Shown here: positions 1-7,939 of the stretch, piece after piece
Layout of the letters: the number at the start of each line of letters is the position of its first letter
How positions within the stretch are numbered: position 1 is the first letter of the stretch
NCBI GenBank assembly: GCA_947497755.1
Contig: CANMHT010000014.1
Coordinates: 1 to 63,370 of the forward strand
Source of the DNA: an uncultured Polaribacter sp.
GTDB taxonomy: Bacteria; Bacteroidota; Bacteroidia; Flavobacteriales; Flavobacteriaceae
Direction of reading: 5' to 3'
DNA: 63,370 bases
Position numbers and translations under genes: made by a program
The notes under the pieces: generated by a model
Seen by the model: only the letters and a program-made list of their open reading frames with translations
The model's database searches: none
Told to the model about the DNA's origin: nothing

Positions 1-606
1 GTATTACAAGAAACAGACCTAACAGTAGATCTATCTTACAAGCTGCAACTCTCACAAACACATGATTTATACTTTGGAGTAAAGACAGGAGCATCGATAG
101 TAAACATCGATTTAAAAAAGGCAGGAGTTGTAGGAATAAATGATCCTTTGTTTATTAGAAATGAGAGTTTTACCAATATGCAATTTGGAGCAGGAATGTA
201 TTTAAAGCATGAGAAGTATTATGTGAGTATCTCCACACCGAACTTTTTAAATGGAAAGCGATACATCAAACATGGAAATGCACCCAAAGCAGCGGTAGAT
301 AACTTGCATTTATACTATGGAGCAGGATATCATTTTAAGATCAATGAAAATGTAGAAATCAAACCAGCTTTTATGCATAGAAGTACCAAAGGAGCACCAT
401 CATCAACAGATATAAGTGCCACCGTTGGATACAATCAGATACAAGCAGGAATGAACTACAGACTCGGTGAAATGTATTCTGTATTTACACTGTTTAACAT
501 CATGGAGAACCTACGTTTTGGAGCAGCTTATGATTTTACAACATCAAAGGTTAACCAAATTAACAACAATGGCTCACTTGAAATGTTGGTGAGATATCGG
601 TTTTAG
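1..606 (+). CDS. PorP/SprF family type IX secretion membrane protein, C-terminal part (5' end outside window)
   Basis: The frame is open from the first base of the window to the TAG at 604-606, so this is the last ~200 codons of a longer gene; family members are usually 300-350 residues. The visible part alternates short beta-strands and ends in a typical outer-membrane barrel strand with a terminal Phe. The pattern (YFGVKTGAS, YYVSISTPNF, INENVEIKPAFM, QAGMNYRLGE, LRFGAAYDF) is that of the PorP/SprF family, outer-membrane proteins that work with type IX secretion or with SprB-like gliding adhesins. A TTG at 148 could be taken as a start but would cut the barrel, so I reject it. A terminator hairpin follows directly. 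Which adhesin it serves lies outside the window. Confidence 0.85.
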   Translation, partial: VLQETDLTVDLSYKLQLSQTHDLYFGVKTGASIVNIDLKKAGVVGINDPLFIRNESFTNMQFGAGMYLKHEKYYVSISTPNFLNGKRYIKHGNAPKAAVDNLHLYYGAGYHFKINENVEIKPAFMHRSTKGAPSSTDISATVGYNQIQAGMNYRLGEMYSVFTLFNIMENLRFGAAYDFTTSKVNQINNNGSLEMLVRYRF

Positions 607-634
607 AGAAAAGCTTAAAATAAAGTTTATAAAC

Positions 635-672
635 AATCCCATCATTATAAAGAAATGGTGGGATTCTTTTTT
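635..672 (+). terminator. Rho-independent terminator after the PorP/SprF gene
   Basis: A 12-bp stem (635-646 with 654-665, one G:T wobble) encloses a 7-base loop and is followed by a T-run. It lies about 30 bases after the stop codon. Confidence 0.8.
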
Positions 673-768
673 ATATAGGTATAAACACCTGATTTTATTA
701 ATAATCTATTCAAATATTAGCAACATAACATAGTTATATGTATCTTAATTTTATATTCTCCTAACGTT

Positions 769-1053
769 TTGAAAAAGACAAAAGACATAGAGCTATTATA
801 CAATCAGCTTTCAAAAAATAAAGAAAAAATTAGTTTTTCTAGAAGAATAGTTATTGGTATTTCAATACTGATTCTTATTGTAAATATATATTCTTTATTT
901 TATCACTTTAATCTTATAAGTACTATTCTTAAAATCTCTTTAATTGTAATATTGGGTAGTCTTTTAATTTCTTTTTCTTATGTGCTTAGTATCAAGATAT
1001 ACAGTAAAAAAATTAAGCATAAAATATATCACTTACAAAAATTAAAGCTTTAA
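769..1053 (+). CDS. Small two-helix membrane protein, unknown function
   Basis: This 94-residue frame starts at a TTG; there is no in-frame ATG nearby. It has a charged Lys-rich N-terminus (about residues 1-25), two hydrophobic segments (about 27-47 and 52-74) separated by a few residues, and a Lys-rich tail ending KLQKLKL. It therefore looks like a hairpin membrane protein with both ends in the cytoplasm. I recognise no family. It sits alone between a terminator and an unknown exported protein, and base composition is like its surroundings. Because it is short and uses TTG it may not be expressed, though the membrane-protein pattern argues that it is a real gene. Confidence 0.5.
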   Translation: MKKTKDIELLYNQLSKNKEKISFSRRIVIGISILILIVNIYSLFYHFNLISTILKISLIVILGSLLISFSYVLSIKIYSKKIKHKIYHLQKLKL

Positions 1054-1189
1054 TTTTTTTCAGGTAGAATTACCCTCTTTAACAGATATTAACACAAGTG
1101 CTTGTAAAACAAGTATTTATACTCTTGTAAAATTCCTCTTAGTATTCGTAAATTAGATATCCCCTTAGTAACTCTTAATCCCCCAGATT

Positions 1190-1783
1190 ATGAAAACACT
1201 AAAAGAGTATGGGATATTATTTTTATGTCTCATGACATTACTGACCCCGAAAACCTGTTTTTCACAAGAAAAAATTAGTTTATCTATTTATCAAGATGCA
1301 AGGCTTATGGCACTTGGAGATAAGCAAAGAAATAAGGCAGGTACGATGAACCTTCTGATGAATGTAAAATTTCAGACGAAACAAAAGAGATATGGTTATA
1401 TGGTGATTGTTCCTGAGTATGAACAAGCAGATTTACAAGACACATATAAACGTTTATCTTTAGGAATTGGCTATACATTTAACCGATTTTATCTTCCGAA
1501 TTCTACTTTTTTAAGAAAACTAGAATTTACAACAACCTTCTTTTACGGTGTAATTAACCGTTTCTCCCATACAGAAGGAAGTTGGTCTTGTAGTGGAGAA
1601 ATGTCTTATAAAGTAAATGAATGGCTTAAACTTGGTGCAGTACATCAACTTACAGAACGCACTGATTTACTCTTTAGATATCAAGATAACAAAATAAGAT
1701 ATAGTTTCTTTTTTGGTATTGAGCTAAGCCCTTTTAATTGGGGTAAAAAGAGTAAGAGTGTAAGATGGTATGCAGCCTTATAA
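1190..1783 (+). CDS. Exported beta-rich protein, possibly a small outer-membrane barrel, unknown
   Basis: The 197-residue product begins with a signal peptide (MKTLKEYGILFLCLMTLL..., likely cleaved after CFS). The mature part holds amphipathic strands such as LLMNVKFQT, YGYMVIVPEY, LSLGIGYTFNRFY, LEFTTTFFYGVI, GEMSYKVNEWLKLGAVHQL and RYSFFFGIELS, the alternating pattern of an 8-strand-size barrel. I do not recognise a named family. The gene is convergent with lgt; its stop lies 6 bases before a large stem-loop that probably ends both transcripts. Other possibilities are a soluble periplasmic beta protein or a remnant of a mobile element, but no mobility genes are near. Confidence 0.6.
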   Translation: MKTLKEYGILFLCLMTLLTPKTCFSQEKISLSIYQDARLMALGDKQRNKAGTMNLLMNVKFQTKQKRYGYMVIVPEYEQADLQDTYKRLSLGIGYTFNRFYLPNSTFLRKLEFTTTFFYGVINRFSHTEGSWSCSGEMSYKVNEWLKLGAVHQLTERTDLLFRYQDNKIRYSFFFGIELSPFNWGKKSKSVRWYAAL

Positions 1784-1788
1784 GCTAG

Positions 1789-1835
1789 TAATTATTGGTT
1801 TGTTTTTCTAAAGATGAAAAATAAACCAATAATTA
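1789..1835. terminator. Large convergent hairpin overlapping the 3' end of lgt
   Basis: Bases 1789-1808 pair with 1816-1835 in a 20-bp stem, with one G:T wobble and a 7-base loop. The stem contains T5 and A5 tracts. It begins 5 bases after the stop of the rightward gene and includes the last ~14 codons and stop of lgt. It probably serves as a terminator in both directions, but one arm must also encode the Lgt C-terminus. Confidence 0.7.
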
Positions 1836-2643
1836 TTAAAGGAATACTTAATACTTGTCCGGTATTTAACGAATTAAATACCCAATCTTCTCTACCATCT
1901 ACTTGTGCTTCTTTAAAAAACTCAATTACAAAGCGTAATCCCCATAGTACAGCAAAGAAAATTCCGAATAAATAACCTGGTTTTTGCTTTGCATCTGTTT
2001 TCCAGTACATTCTCCATAACACAAAAAACAGTATTAAATAACTAAATGCTTCGTACAATTGTGTTGGGTGTCTAGGTTCAGAATCACCAATTGCTTTAAA
2101 AATAACTCCAAAGCTAGATTCAGTTTTTTTACCGTAAATTTCTGAATTAAAAAAGTTTCCTAAACGGATAAAAAATCCAGCTAAGGCAACCATAATTCCC
2201 ATTCTATCTAAGATAAATAAGAAAGGTTTATTTAATACTTTTCTACTATAAAAATACAGTGCAGCAATAATTCCGATAGCCGCTCCATGGCTAGCAAAAC
2301 CTGTAAATCCTGTAAATTCCCATCCTTTAATTAAGCCAAATAAGGCAGATGAATTTGGGTTTTCTTTAAACGGTAAGATAATTTCTAATAGGTGATTTTG
2401 ATAATAGTCCCAACTATAAAAAAATACATCTCCTAAACGCATTCCAACCAGCATAGAAATAAAGGTATACATAAATAATGCATCTAATTTTTCTACTGGA
2501 ATTTGATCTTCAATAAAGATTTTTTTCATCAATCGCAATCCTAATACAAAAGTGATTACAAACATTAAACTATACCATCTTACTACAAAAAAACCTAAGT
2601 CTATTCCTAATGATGGATCCCAAACTACTGATAAAAAATTCAT
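1792..2643 (-). CDS. lgt: Prolipoprotein diacylglyceryl transferase
   Basis: Lgt transfers the diacylglyceryl group from phosphatidylglycerol to the lipobox Cys of prelipoproteins at the inner membrane, the first step of lipoprotein maturation. The 283-residue protein has about seven hydrophobic segments and the family landmarks: MRLGDV (68-73), GFASHGAAIG (115-124), the Lgt signature RLGNFFNSEIYG (160-171) and HPTQLYEA (192-199). Length is normal for the family. It is the third gene of a leftward cysS-yidD-lgt run, 43 bases after yidD. Demand for Lgt should be high here because the window alone encodes about ten likely lipoproteins. Its last codons form one arm of a terminator hairpin. Confidence 0.97.
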   Translation of the reverse strand: MNFLSVVWDPSLGIDLGFFVVRWYSLMFVITFVLGLRLMKKIFIEDQIPVEKLDALFMYTFISMLVGMRLGDVFFYSWDYYQNHLLEIILPFKENPNSSALFGLIKGWEFTGFTGFASHGAAIGIIAALYFYSRKVLNKPFLFILDRMGIMVALAGFFIRLGNFFNSEIYGKKTESSFGVIFKAIGDSEPRHPTQLYEAFSYLILFFVLWRMYWKTDAKQKPGYLFGIFFAVLWGLRFVIEFFKEAQVDGREDWVFNSLNTGQVLSIPLIIIGLFFIFRKTNQ

Positions 2644-2686
2644 TCTTTATATGTTATTTATTTTGTCTTGCTAATATAACGACAAA

Positions 2687-2923
2687 TTATTCTTTTTTCT
2701 TTTCTGGAACAGGATTATATCCATGACCTCCCCAAGGATGACAACTAAATATCCTCTTTATAGCTAACCAACCTCCATAAAATAATCCGTGCTTTTGCAA
2801 TGCCTCTATTGTATAGTGCGAACATGTTGGTGAATATCTACATGTTGATGGTGTATAAGGTGATATTGCTGTTTGGTAAAAACGAACTAATAGTATGAAT
2901 GGATATGTTAGTATTTTTTTCAA
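2687..2923 (-). CDS. yidD: Membrane protein insertion efficiency factor YidD
   Basis: The protein has 78 residues, the usual length for YidD, a small peripheral membrane protein that helps YidC/Sec insertion of inner-membrane proteins. Family features are present: a short hydrophobic N-terminus ([19 protein letters not shown]), the Cys-rich core [16 protein letters not shown] (27-42) and the closing [15 protein letters not shown] (58-72). It starts one base after the cysS stop, so the two are almost certainly co-translated. Lgt follows downstream. Confidence 0.96.
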   Translation of the reverse strand: MKKILTYPFILLVRFYQTAISPYTPSTCRYSPTCSHYTIEALQKHGLFYGGWLAIKRIFSCHPWGGHGYNPVPEKKKE

Positions 2924-2924
2924 A

Positions 2925-4406
2925 TTAATTGATAGAAAAAGTAGTTCCTTCTCTTCCGTCTTTTAATTGAATTCCTAAAGACAATAATTCATCTCTAATT
3001 TGATCTGACAATGCCCAATCTTTATTATCTCTAGCTTCTTTACGTAACTTAATCAATAGTTCCACTACTCCATCTATCTTATCAGAACTGTCTTGTTTTG
3101 TTTCGTTAGTTAATCCTAATACATCAAACACAAAAGCATGAATAGTGTTTTTAAACAATTCTAAATCTGTAGCTGTTAATGTTGCTTTCTTTTCTTTTAA
3201 TTGATTAATTACTTTTACCGCTTCAAATAAATGAGCTATTAAAATTGGCGTATTAAAATCATCATTCATAGCATCATAACATTGCTGTTTCCAATGAAAT
3301 ACGTCAAAAGAAGAAGTCTTTCCGGCTTCAATTCCATCTAATGCATTTACAGCTTCCATCAATTTGTAGTACCCTTTTTCTGAAGCTTCTAAGGCATCAC
3401 TTGCAAAATCTAAAATGCTTCTATAATGTGCTTGCATATTAAAGAAACGAACCACACTTGGAGCAAAAGCTTTACTTAATACAGTATTTTCTCCTGTGAT
3501 GATTTCTTTTGGCAATACAAAATTTCCAGTTGACTTTGCCATTTTTTGACCATTAAGCAACAACATATTGGCGTGCATCCAGTAATTTACAGGAGTTTTT
3601 CCACTACAAGTATGTGACTGAGCAATTTCACATTCGTGATGAGGAAATTTTAAATCCATTCCTCCTCCATGAATATCAAACTGTTCTCCTAAATATTTTG
3701 AGCTCATTACAGAACACTCCAAATGCCAACCTGGAAAACCATCAGACCAAGGAGAAGGCCAACGCATAATATGTCTATCATCTGCCTTTTTCCACAAAGC
3801 GAAATCTTGAGGATTCTTTTTATCTGATTGTCCATCTAAAGTTCTTGTATTATGAATGGCGTCTTCCATTTTACGGCCAGAAAGAATTCCGTAGTTATTT
3901 CCGTCTTCATTATAAGCCATCACATCAAAATACACAGATCCATTTACTTCATAAGCATATCCTTTTTTCATGATTTCTTTAATCATTTCGATTTGTTCTA
4001 CGATATGCCCTGTTGCTGTTGGTTCTATACTTGGTGGTAAAAAATTGTATTGAGCAACCGTTTCATGAAAATCTACAGTATAACGCTGTACAACTTCCAT
4101 CGGTTCAATTTCTTCTAGTCTTGCTTTCTTAGAAATTCTATCTTCACCTTCATCAGCATCGTTTTCTAAGTGACCTGCATCTGTTATATTACGTACATAA
4201 CGTACTTTATATCCCAAATGCAATAAATAACGAAACACCATATCAAAAGACATAAATGTTCTTACATTTCCTAAATGAACATTGCTATATACTGTTGGAC
4301 CACAAACATACATACCTACTCGGCCTTCTGTTACGGGTTTAAAAAGCTCTTTACTTTTTGAGAGAGAGTTGTATATTTTAAGCTGGTTATCCTTGTATAG
4401 TTCCAT
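2925..4406 (-). CDS. cysS: Cysteine--tRNA ligase
   Basis: This class I aminoacyl-tRNA synthetase charges tRNA-Cys. The HIGH motif appears as HLGN (44-47) and the KMSKS loop as KMAKS (288-292). Zinc ligands of the CysRS active site are visible as C35, C231, H256 and E260. A DALR-like helical domain follows, and the C-terminus is ILRxxR-like. At 493 residues it is a little longer than the E. coli enzyme. It is the first gene of the leftward cysS-yidD-lgt run. A -7-like box on the same strand (TATCTTTA, 4440-4433) lies about 27 bases upstream of the ATG and is the probable promoter. Confidence 0.98.
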   Translation of the reverse strand: MELYKDNQLKIYNSLSKSKELFKPVTEGRVGMYVCGPTVYSNVHLGNVRTFMSFDMVFRYLLHLGYKVRYVRNITDAGHLENDADEGEDRISKKARLEEIEPMEVVQRYTVDFHETVAQYNFLPPSIEPTATGHIVEQIEMIKEIMKKGYAYEVNGSVYFDVMAYNEDGNNYGILSGRKMEDAIHNTRTLDGQSDKKNPQDFALWKKADDRHIMRWPSPWSDGFPGWHLECSVMSSKYLGEQFDIHGGGMDLKFPHHECEIAQSHTCSGKTPVNYWMHANMLLLNGQKMAKSTGNFVLPKEIITGENTVLSKAFAPSVVRFFNMQAHYRSILDFASDALEASEKGYYKLMEAVNALDGIEAGKTSSFDVFHWKQQCYDAMNDDFNTPILIAHLFEAVKVINQLKEKKATLTATDLELFKNTIHAFVFDVLGLTNETKQDSSDKIDGVVELLIKLRKEARDNKDWALSDQIRDELLSLGIQLKDGREGTTFSIN

Positions 4407-4432
4407 GAATGAATTTTCAATTTTTAGAACTG

Positions 4433-4440
4433 TAAAGATA
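4433..4440 (-). promoter_or_regulatory. Probable -7 box of the cysS operon
   Basis: On the minus strand this reads TATCTTTA, one mismatch from the Bacteroidota TAnnTTTG box, at the usual short distance from the cysS ATG. No clear -33 TTG is seen. The rest of 4441-4596 is AT-rich sequence in which I see no gene. Confidence 0.4.
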
Positions 4441-4596
4441 GGTACTTTTAAGTAAAGAGAAAATAGGGTTTTGTTAGAAGTTTATTAAAAAAACTAAAGG
4501 TGTTTTTTTTAATATAAAGTGCTTTTTTAAATACGGAAATTATAACGTAATATCTATTAGAAAGCACCAATCTAAAACTTTTTTTTATCAAAGTTT

Positions 4597-6150
4597 TTAA
4601 TCCTTTTTAATGGTTAACTTACTTTGTTTTCCTTTAATTTTTACTTGACTATTTCCTGCAGTAAAGTTACCATTCAACACAACATCGTTTGACTTTGTGT
4701 TCTCTATATTATCAACCTGAGAAAATTTTAATCTTTCTTTTAAGTTTTTTAAAGCAATTACAGCTTCAGTAAAACTTAAATTCAGTTTTAAATTTTTAAG
4801 ATTTGATGACATTTCAGAAACTAACAAATCTCCAAACTTACTTAAAATAGTTACATTATTTCCTACACGATTAACTTTTAATCCTGTAGAATTTGAAGTA
4901 AGATTGGTGTTTATAACCGATGCAATTGCAGCATCGGTTATATTATTTAAAGTTACTGTTCCTCCGCTTAAAGCTTTGATATTTACTGGAGCAAAATCTA
5001 TTTTTAAGTCTTCTCCAATTAGCTCATCTGCATTAAAGGCACCATAAGAAACTTTTCCAGATGTTTTCCCTTTTGGCAATTTTACTTTGCTATGTCTAGT
5101 GTTTAAATCAAAGGTTGCATTTCTAGGCACTTTAATCGTAATCTTTCTAGTAATTCTTACTTTCTTTTTACTATCTCCATCTTCTACAATAATTACATTA
5201 TTACCATTTTTGTAGTTTTTTGCCATTTTCATTTTCATCTTTTCGATGGTTTTTCTGGCTGCATCTAAGCTTTCTTTTATTTTTACTTTATCTACTTTTT
5301 CATATTTAAGTTTTGCCTTTCTTAGTTCTTCCTGAATTTTCTTTTTGTCTATTTTTTGAATACTAGCTTGGGCTTTTTTAATTTCTTCTTTGATTTTCTT
5401 TGAATCAATACTTTGAAGTTTTACTTGGGCTTCTTTTAATGATTTTCTCAAGTCTTTTTTTAATTCTTGATAATCTTTTGTCTTTTTAAAAGCTTCCCAT
5501 TCTTTTTTAGATTTAATCACTACTTTTTTCTTTTTCCCTTTCGATTGAAAAGTAAAAGTTTGTTTATCTCCATCATTAAAATCATGATTTTCAATTTCGC
5601 TCCAAATACTATCAAAATCTAAATTAATTTCTGGAATCTTAATTGTTGGAATATCAATCATTAAATCGCCAAAGTCGAAATTAAATTCTGGGATATCAAT
5701 ATTCATTTCTGGAATGACAATATTGTCAAAATCGAAGTTTAATTCTGGAATGTCAATGTTTAGTTCTGGAATGGTAATATTGTCAAAGTCTAAATTAAAC
5801 CTAAAGTCATTATCACCAACATGTAAAAATCTATTTGCATTGGCATTTATTTGTACTTTACTTTTATTTCCTAACGCTTCAAACTTCCAATTTTTTAAGA
5901 ATTTCTGTGCTTCTTTTTTAGACAAACCATCTACAGTAATTACTGCATTTACTGCTACTTCATTACGGTTCCATGTACTTACTTTTATATCTGCATTTGA
6001 TGCATTGATTGCTAAAAGTACATCTTTATTTACCTTAAAGGTTTCGTTAAATTTTTTATCAAATTTTTGTGCTTGTAAACTGCTTATTAAAAAAGCCGCA
6101 ATCAAAAATCCAATACATTTATATGTTCTGAGTTTCATTTTGTGTTGCAT
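4597..6150 (-). CDS. Secreted repeat protein with DUF4097-like C-terminal beta domain
   Basis: The 517-residue product has a signal peptide (about residues 5-28, cleaved near LQA). After an N-terminal beta-rich region (30-115) come three tandem 19-residue units (121-177), consensus DF-DN-I-x-IPE-x-NIDIPE-x-NF. Next is a Lys/Glu-rich helical region with four tandem 19-residue units (229-304). From about 330 a beta-helix-like domain begins (KITIKVPRNATFDLNTRHSKV, then short N/S/T-rich strands) resembling the DUF4097 'putative adhesin' family. It overlaps the upstream anti-sigma-like gene: ATG at 6150 (32-base overlap) or 6138 (20-base overlap, which gives the cleaner signal peptide). Being third in a sigma/anti-sigma operon, it is probably an envelope output or sensor of that sigma factor. 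Function is not known. Confidence 0.85.
   Translation of the reverse strand: MQHKMKLRTYKCIGFLIAAFLISSLQAQKFDKKFNETFKVNKDVLLAINASNADIKVSTWNRNEVAVNAVITVDGLSKKEAQKFLKNWKFEALGNKSKVQINANANRFLHVGDNDFRFNLDFDNITIPELNIDIPELNFDFDNIVIPEMNIDIPEFNFDFGDLMIDIPTIKIPEINLDFDSIWSEIENHDFNDGDKQTFTFQSKGKKKKVVIKSKKEWEAFKKTKDYQELKKDLRKSLKEAQVKLQSIDSKKIKEEIKKAQASIQKIDKKKIQEELRKAKLKYEKVDKVKIKESLDAARKTIEKMKMKMAKNYKNGNNVIIVEDGDSKKKVRITRKITIKVPRNATFDLNTRHSKVKLPKGKTSGKVSYGAFNADELIGEDLKIDFAPVNIKALSGGTVTLNNITDAAIASVINTNLTSNSTGLKVNRVGNNVTILSKFGDLLVSEMSSNLKNLKLNLSFTEAVIALKNLKERLKFSQVDNIENTKSNDVVLNGNFTAGNSQVKIKGKQSKLTIKKD
5239..5466 (-). repeat. Four in-frame 57-bp repeats (helical, 19 residues each)
   Basis: Residues 229-247, 248-266, 267-285 and 286-304 align as units such as IDSKKIKEEIKKAQASIQK and IDKKKIQEELRKAKLKYEK. 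They are diverged at DNA level but constant in length, and are predicted to be one long charged helix or coiled coil. Confidence 0.85.
5620..5790 (-). repeat. Three in-frame 57-bp repeats (beta-like, 19 residues each)
   Basis: Residues 121-139, 140-158 and 159-177 repeat the pattern DF(D/G)(N/D)-IPE-NIDIPE-NF. The first two units are highly similar at DNA level, which points to recent tandem duplication. A partial fourth unit (DFDSIW) follows. Confidence 0.85.
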
Positions 6151-6676
6151 TTAATGTTTTTAAATTTTTCAACTGTTTTTTTAATCGCTGCAATAACTGT
6201 AATCGTAATTGCAAATTGTTTATCAATGCATTGATGATTTCATCGTTAACTCCTTTTGTATTGAGCTCTTGAGTTAAGGATTTATATTCTTTGGTTAGCT
6301 CGCTTATTCTTGCCAAATAACCATCTAGAATTTCTTTATTATTGTCATTAACACTTAAGTTGCTTATCTCATAGTTAATACTATTTGTATAATAGTCTTC
6401 TATAGATTTAAATTCTGGAGATAAGTTTCCTAAGGTAATTTCTTTGGTATTTTTTGCAGGTTCTATTTCTGTTGTTTCTGAAGAAAAGTACCCAATAGAT
6501 AAACTCACAATCAATACTACAGAAGCGGCTACTTGCAACCATTTGTAATTTCTTTTCTTTGGCTTTTGATGTACTTCTTGCATCAGCCTATCCTGAAATT
6601 TATTTCTGTGATTTGCCGATAAAGAAACTTCTTGATTCTTATAGTTTTTCATGATTTCTCTAATATCCTTCGACAT
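6119..6676 (-). CDS. Anti-sigma factor-like single-pass membrane protein
   Basis: The 185-residue protein has a short cytoplasmic N-terminus with SANHRNKFQDRLMQEV (about 20-35), one transmembrane helix (about 47-64) and an extracytoplasmic helical tail rich in Leu/Lys/Gln (about 110-175, coiled-coil-like). Its ATG overlaps the end of the ECF sigma gene by 17 bases. That order and topology are typical of an anti-sigma factor controlling its co-transcribed sigma factor, although I do not see the HxxxCxxC motif of zinc-binding anti-sigmas. It also overlaps the downstream repeat-protein gene, so all three are probably co-translated. Confidence 0.75.
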   Translation of the reverse strand: MSKDIREIMKNYKNQEVSLSANHRNKFQDRLMQEVHQKPKKRNYKWLQVAASVVLIVSLSIGYFSSETTEIEPAKNTKEITLGNLSPEFKSIEDYYTNSINYEISNLSVNDNNKEILDGYLARISELTKEYKSLTQELNTKGVNDEIINALINNLQLRLQLLQRLKKQLKNLKTLNATQNETQNI

Positions 6677-7220
6677 ATTGTTGTTCTTTTAGTAATTCTT
6701 GTAACTGTTTTTTTCCTCTCATTAAATGGGTTCTAGAAGTAACTTCTGTAATTCCTAAAACTTGCGATATTTCTTGGTGATCATATCCTTCTAATAAATA
6801 CAAAGACAACACCACACTGTATTTTTCTTTTAAACTTTGAATAGCATTTGCTATAAAATCTGCTTTAAAGCTATACGCAATACTCCAATCATCTGTCTCT
6901 TCTATTTTTTCATAGACTTCTTCATTTATAGAAACTAGTTCTAGTTTTTGCTTCTTTAACCAATCTAAACTGTTATTAATCACAATTCTTTTTAACCAAG
7001 CTCCAAAAGTGACTTCACCTTTAAACGAATGGATGTTTTGAAATGCTTTTATAAATGAATCTTGCATAATATCTTCTGCTACAAAAGCATCTTTTACATA
7101 TCTAATAGCAATAGTACACATTGCTTTACAATACAGATCGTACAATTGCATTTGTGCTTTTGCATCGTTTGCTTTACAAGCTTCTACAAGCTGTTTATGA
7201 AAGTCTTTCGTTTGATTCAT
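6660..7220 (-). CDS. RNA polymerase ECF-type sigma-70 factor
   Basis: The protein has 186 residues with sigma region 2 (about 20-90, including AEDIMQDSFIKAFQNI and FGAWLKRIVINNSLD) and region 4 (about 125-172, LKEKYSVVLSLYLLEG...ISQVLGITEVTSRTHLMRGKKQL), with no region 3 and no extracytoplasmic part, as in ECF factors. It heads the leftward cassette sigma / anti-sigma-like membrane protein / secreted repeat protein. It is likely self-regulated, but I cannot identify its target promoter with confidence. The divergent membrane-protein gene begins only 89 bases away, so the intergenic region may carry divergent promoters. Confidence 0.95.
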   Translation of the reverse strand: MNQTKDFHKQLVEACKANDAKAQMQLYDLYCKAMCTIAIRYVKDAFVAEDIMQDSFIKAFQNIHSFKGEVTFGAWLKRIVINNSLDWLKKQKLELVSINEEVYEKIEETDDWSIAYSFKADFIANAIQSLKEKYSVVLSLYLLEGYDHQEISQVLGITEVTSRTHLMRGKKQLQELLKEQQYVEGY

Positions 7221-7308
7221 TTGTTAATTGTTACCCTAGAGACGAATCTTTTTTCGCTCCGTTGCAAAATGCGTTCAATTAATTTATAAATTTACTAAAA
7301 GAAAGAAA

Positions 7309-7917
7309 ATGTATACCAATATAGTACGTGTAATTCATCAAAAAGAAAGTATTTTTATTTTCATGCTTTTTTTATTTTTCTTTCCTTTAAAAACACAAGC
7401 ATCTAACCTTGTATATTTTTTTATTGATTCTTTTATTACAGAAGGAAATATTCAAAAAGTATACGTTTTTAATTATACTGGTGAGTTAAATGACTGCCTT
7501 AAATCTTTAGAATATAGATCACTAACCACACATTTTAATTGGTTTCAAAAATACGGACATCGTTTTCTTTTATTAATACCTTCACTTGTAGCTTTTATTG
7601 TACTCTTATATCGAAAACAAAAAAATTACTTATTTAATTTGTTTGATTGGCTTTTAACAATTATATGTTGCTTTAGTATATTAAATTCAATCAACCTAAC
7701 TTATATTTTAATAAATCGTTATCACTTATTTTCTAATTCTCAACTTATCATTTCTTTACCAGAAATAATTGTATTTAATACAATTGGGTGCTATATTTTT
7801 TTCAAAATTTTTGGAAGTGTACAAAGAACACAAACACTATTAATTGGTGTTTTTTCTTTTTATTTAAGCTTTAAAATTTGGTTTAATTATATTGGCCCAT
7901 ATATTTTACCTGTTTAA
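7309..7917 (+). CDS. Multi-pass membrane protein, unknown function
   Basis: The 202-residue protein has an N-terminal hydrophobic stretch resembling a signal peptide (about 15-32), an extracytoplasmic segment with FIDSFITEGNIQKVYVFNYTGELNDC, then four or five further membrane helices (about 85-103, 113-135, 143-165, 175-197). I recognise no family. It is divergent from the ECF sigma gene and immediately precedes meaB; the last codons overlap an upstream in-frame extension of meaB that I consider untranslated. A membrane partner of the sigma/anti-sigma cassette is possible but only inferred from position. Confidence 0.65.
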   Translation: MYTNIVRVIHQKESIFIFMLFLFFFPLKTQASNLVYFFIDSFITEGNIQKVYVFNYTGELNDCLKSLEYRSLTTHFNWFQKYGHRFLLLIPSLVAFIVLLYRKQKNYLFNLFDWLLTIICCFSILNSINLTYILINRYHLFSNSQLIISLPEIIVFNTIGCYIFFKIFGSVQRTQTLLIGVFSFYLSFKIWFNYIGPYILPV

Positions 7918-7939
7918 TTTTTTACTGTACTTTTATTCT

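Noticed and set aside
769..1783. Prophage or transferred island at the left edge
   Set aside because: The two unknown genes have base composition like their surroundings and no phage or mobility genes adjoin them.
5239..5790. Regular 57-bp repeats considered as a CRISPR array
   Set aside because: Repeats are contiguous, in frame and diverged at synonymous sites, with no spacers and no cas genes nearby.
5714..6154. 146-codon open frame on the plus strand opposite the repeat protein
   Set aside because: It is antisense to the signal peptide and 57-bp repeats; the repeats keep both strands open. The Leu/Ser/Phe-rich product has no recognisable domain.
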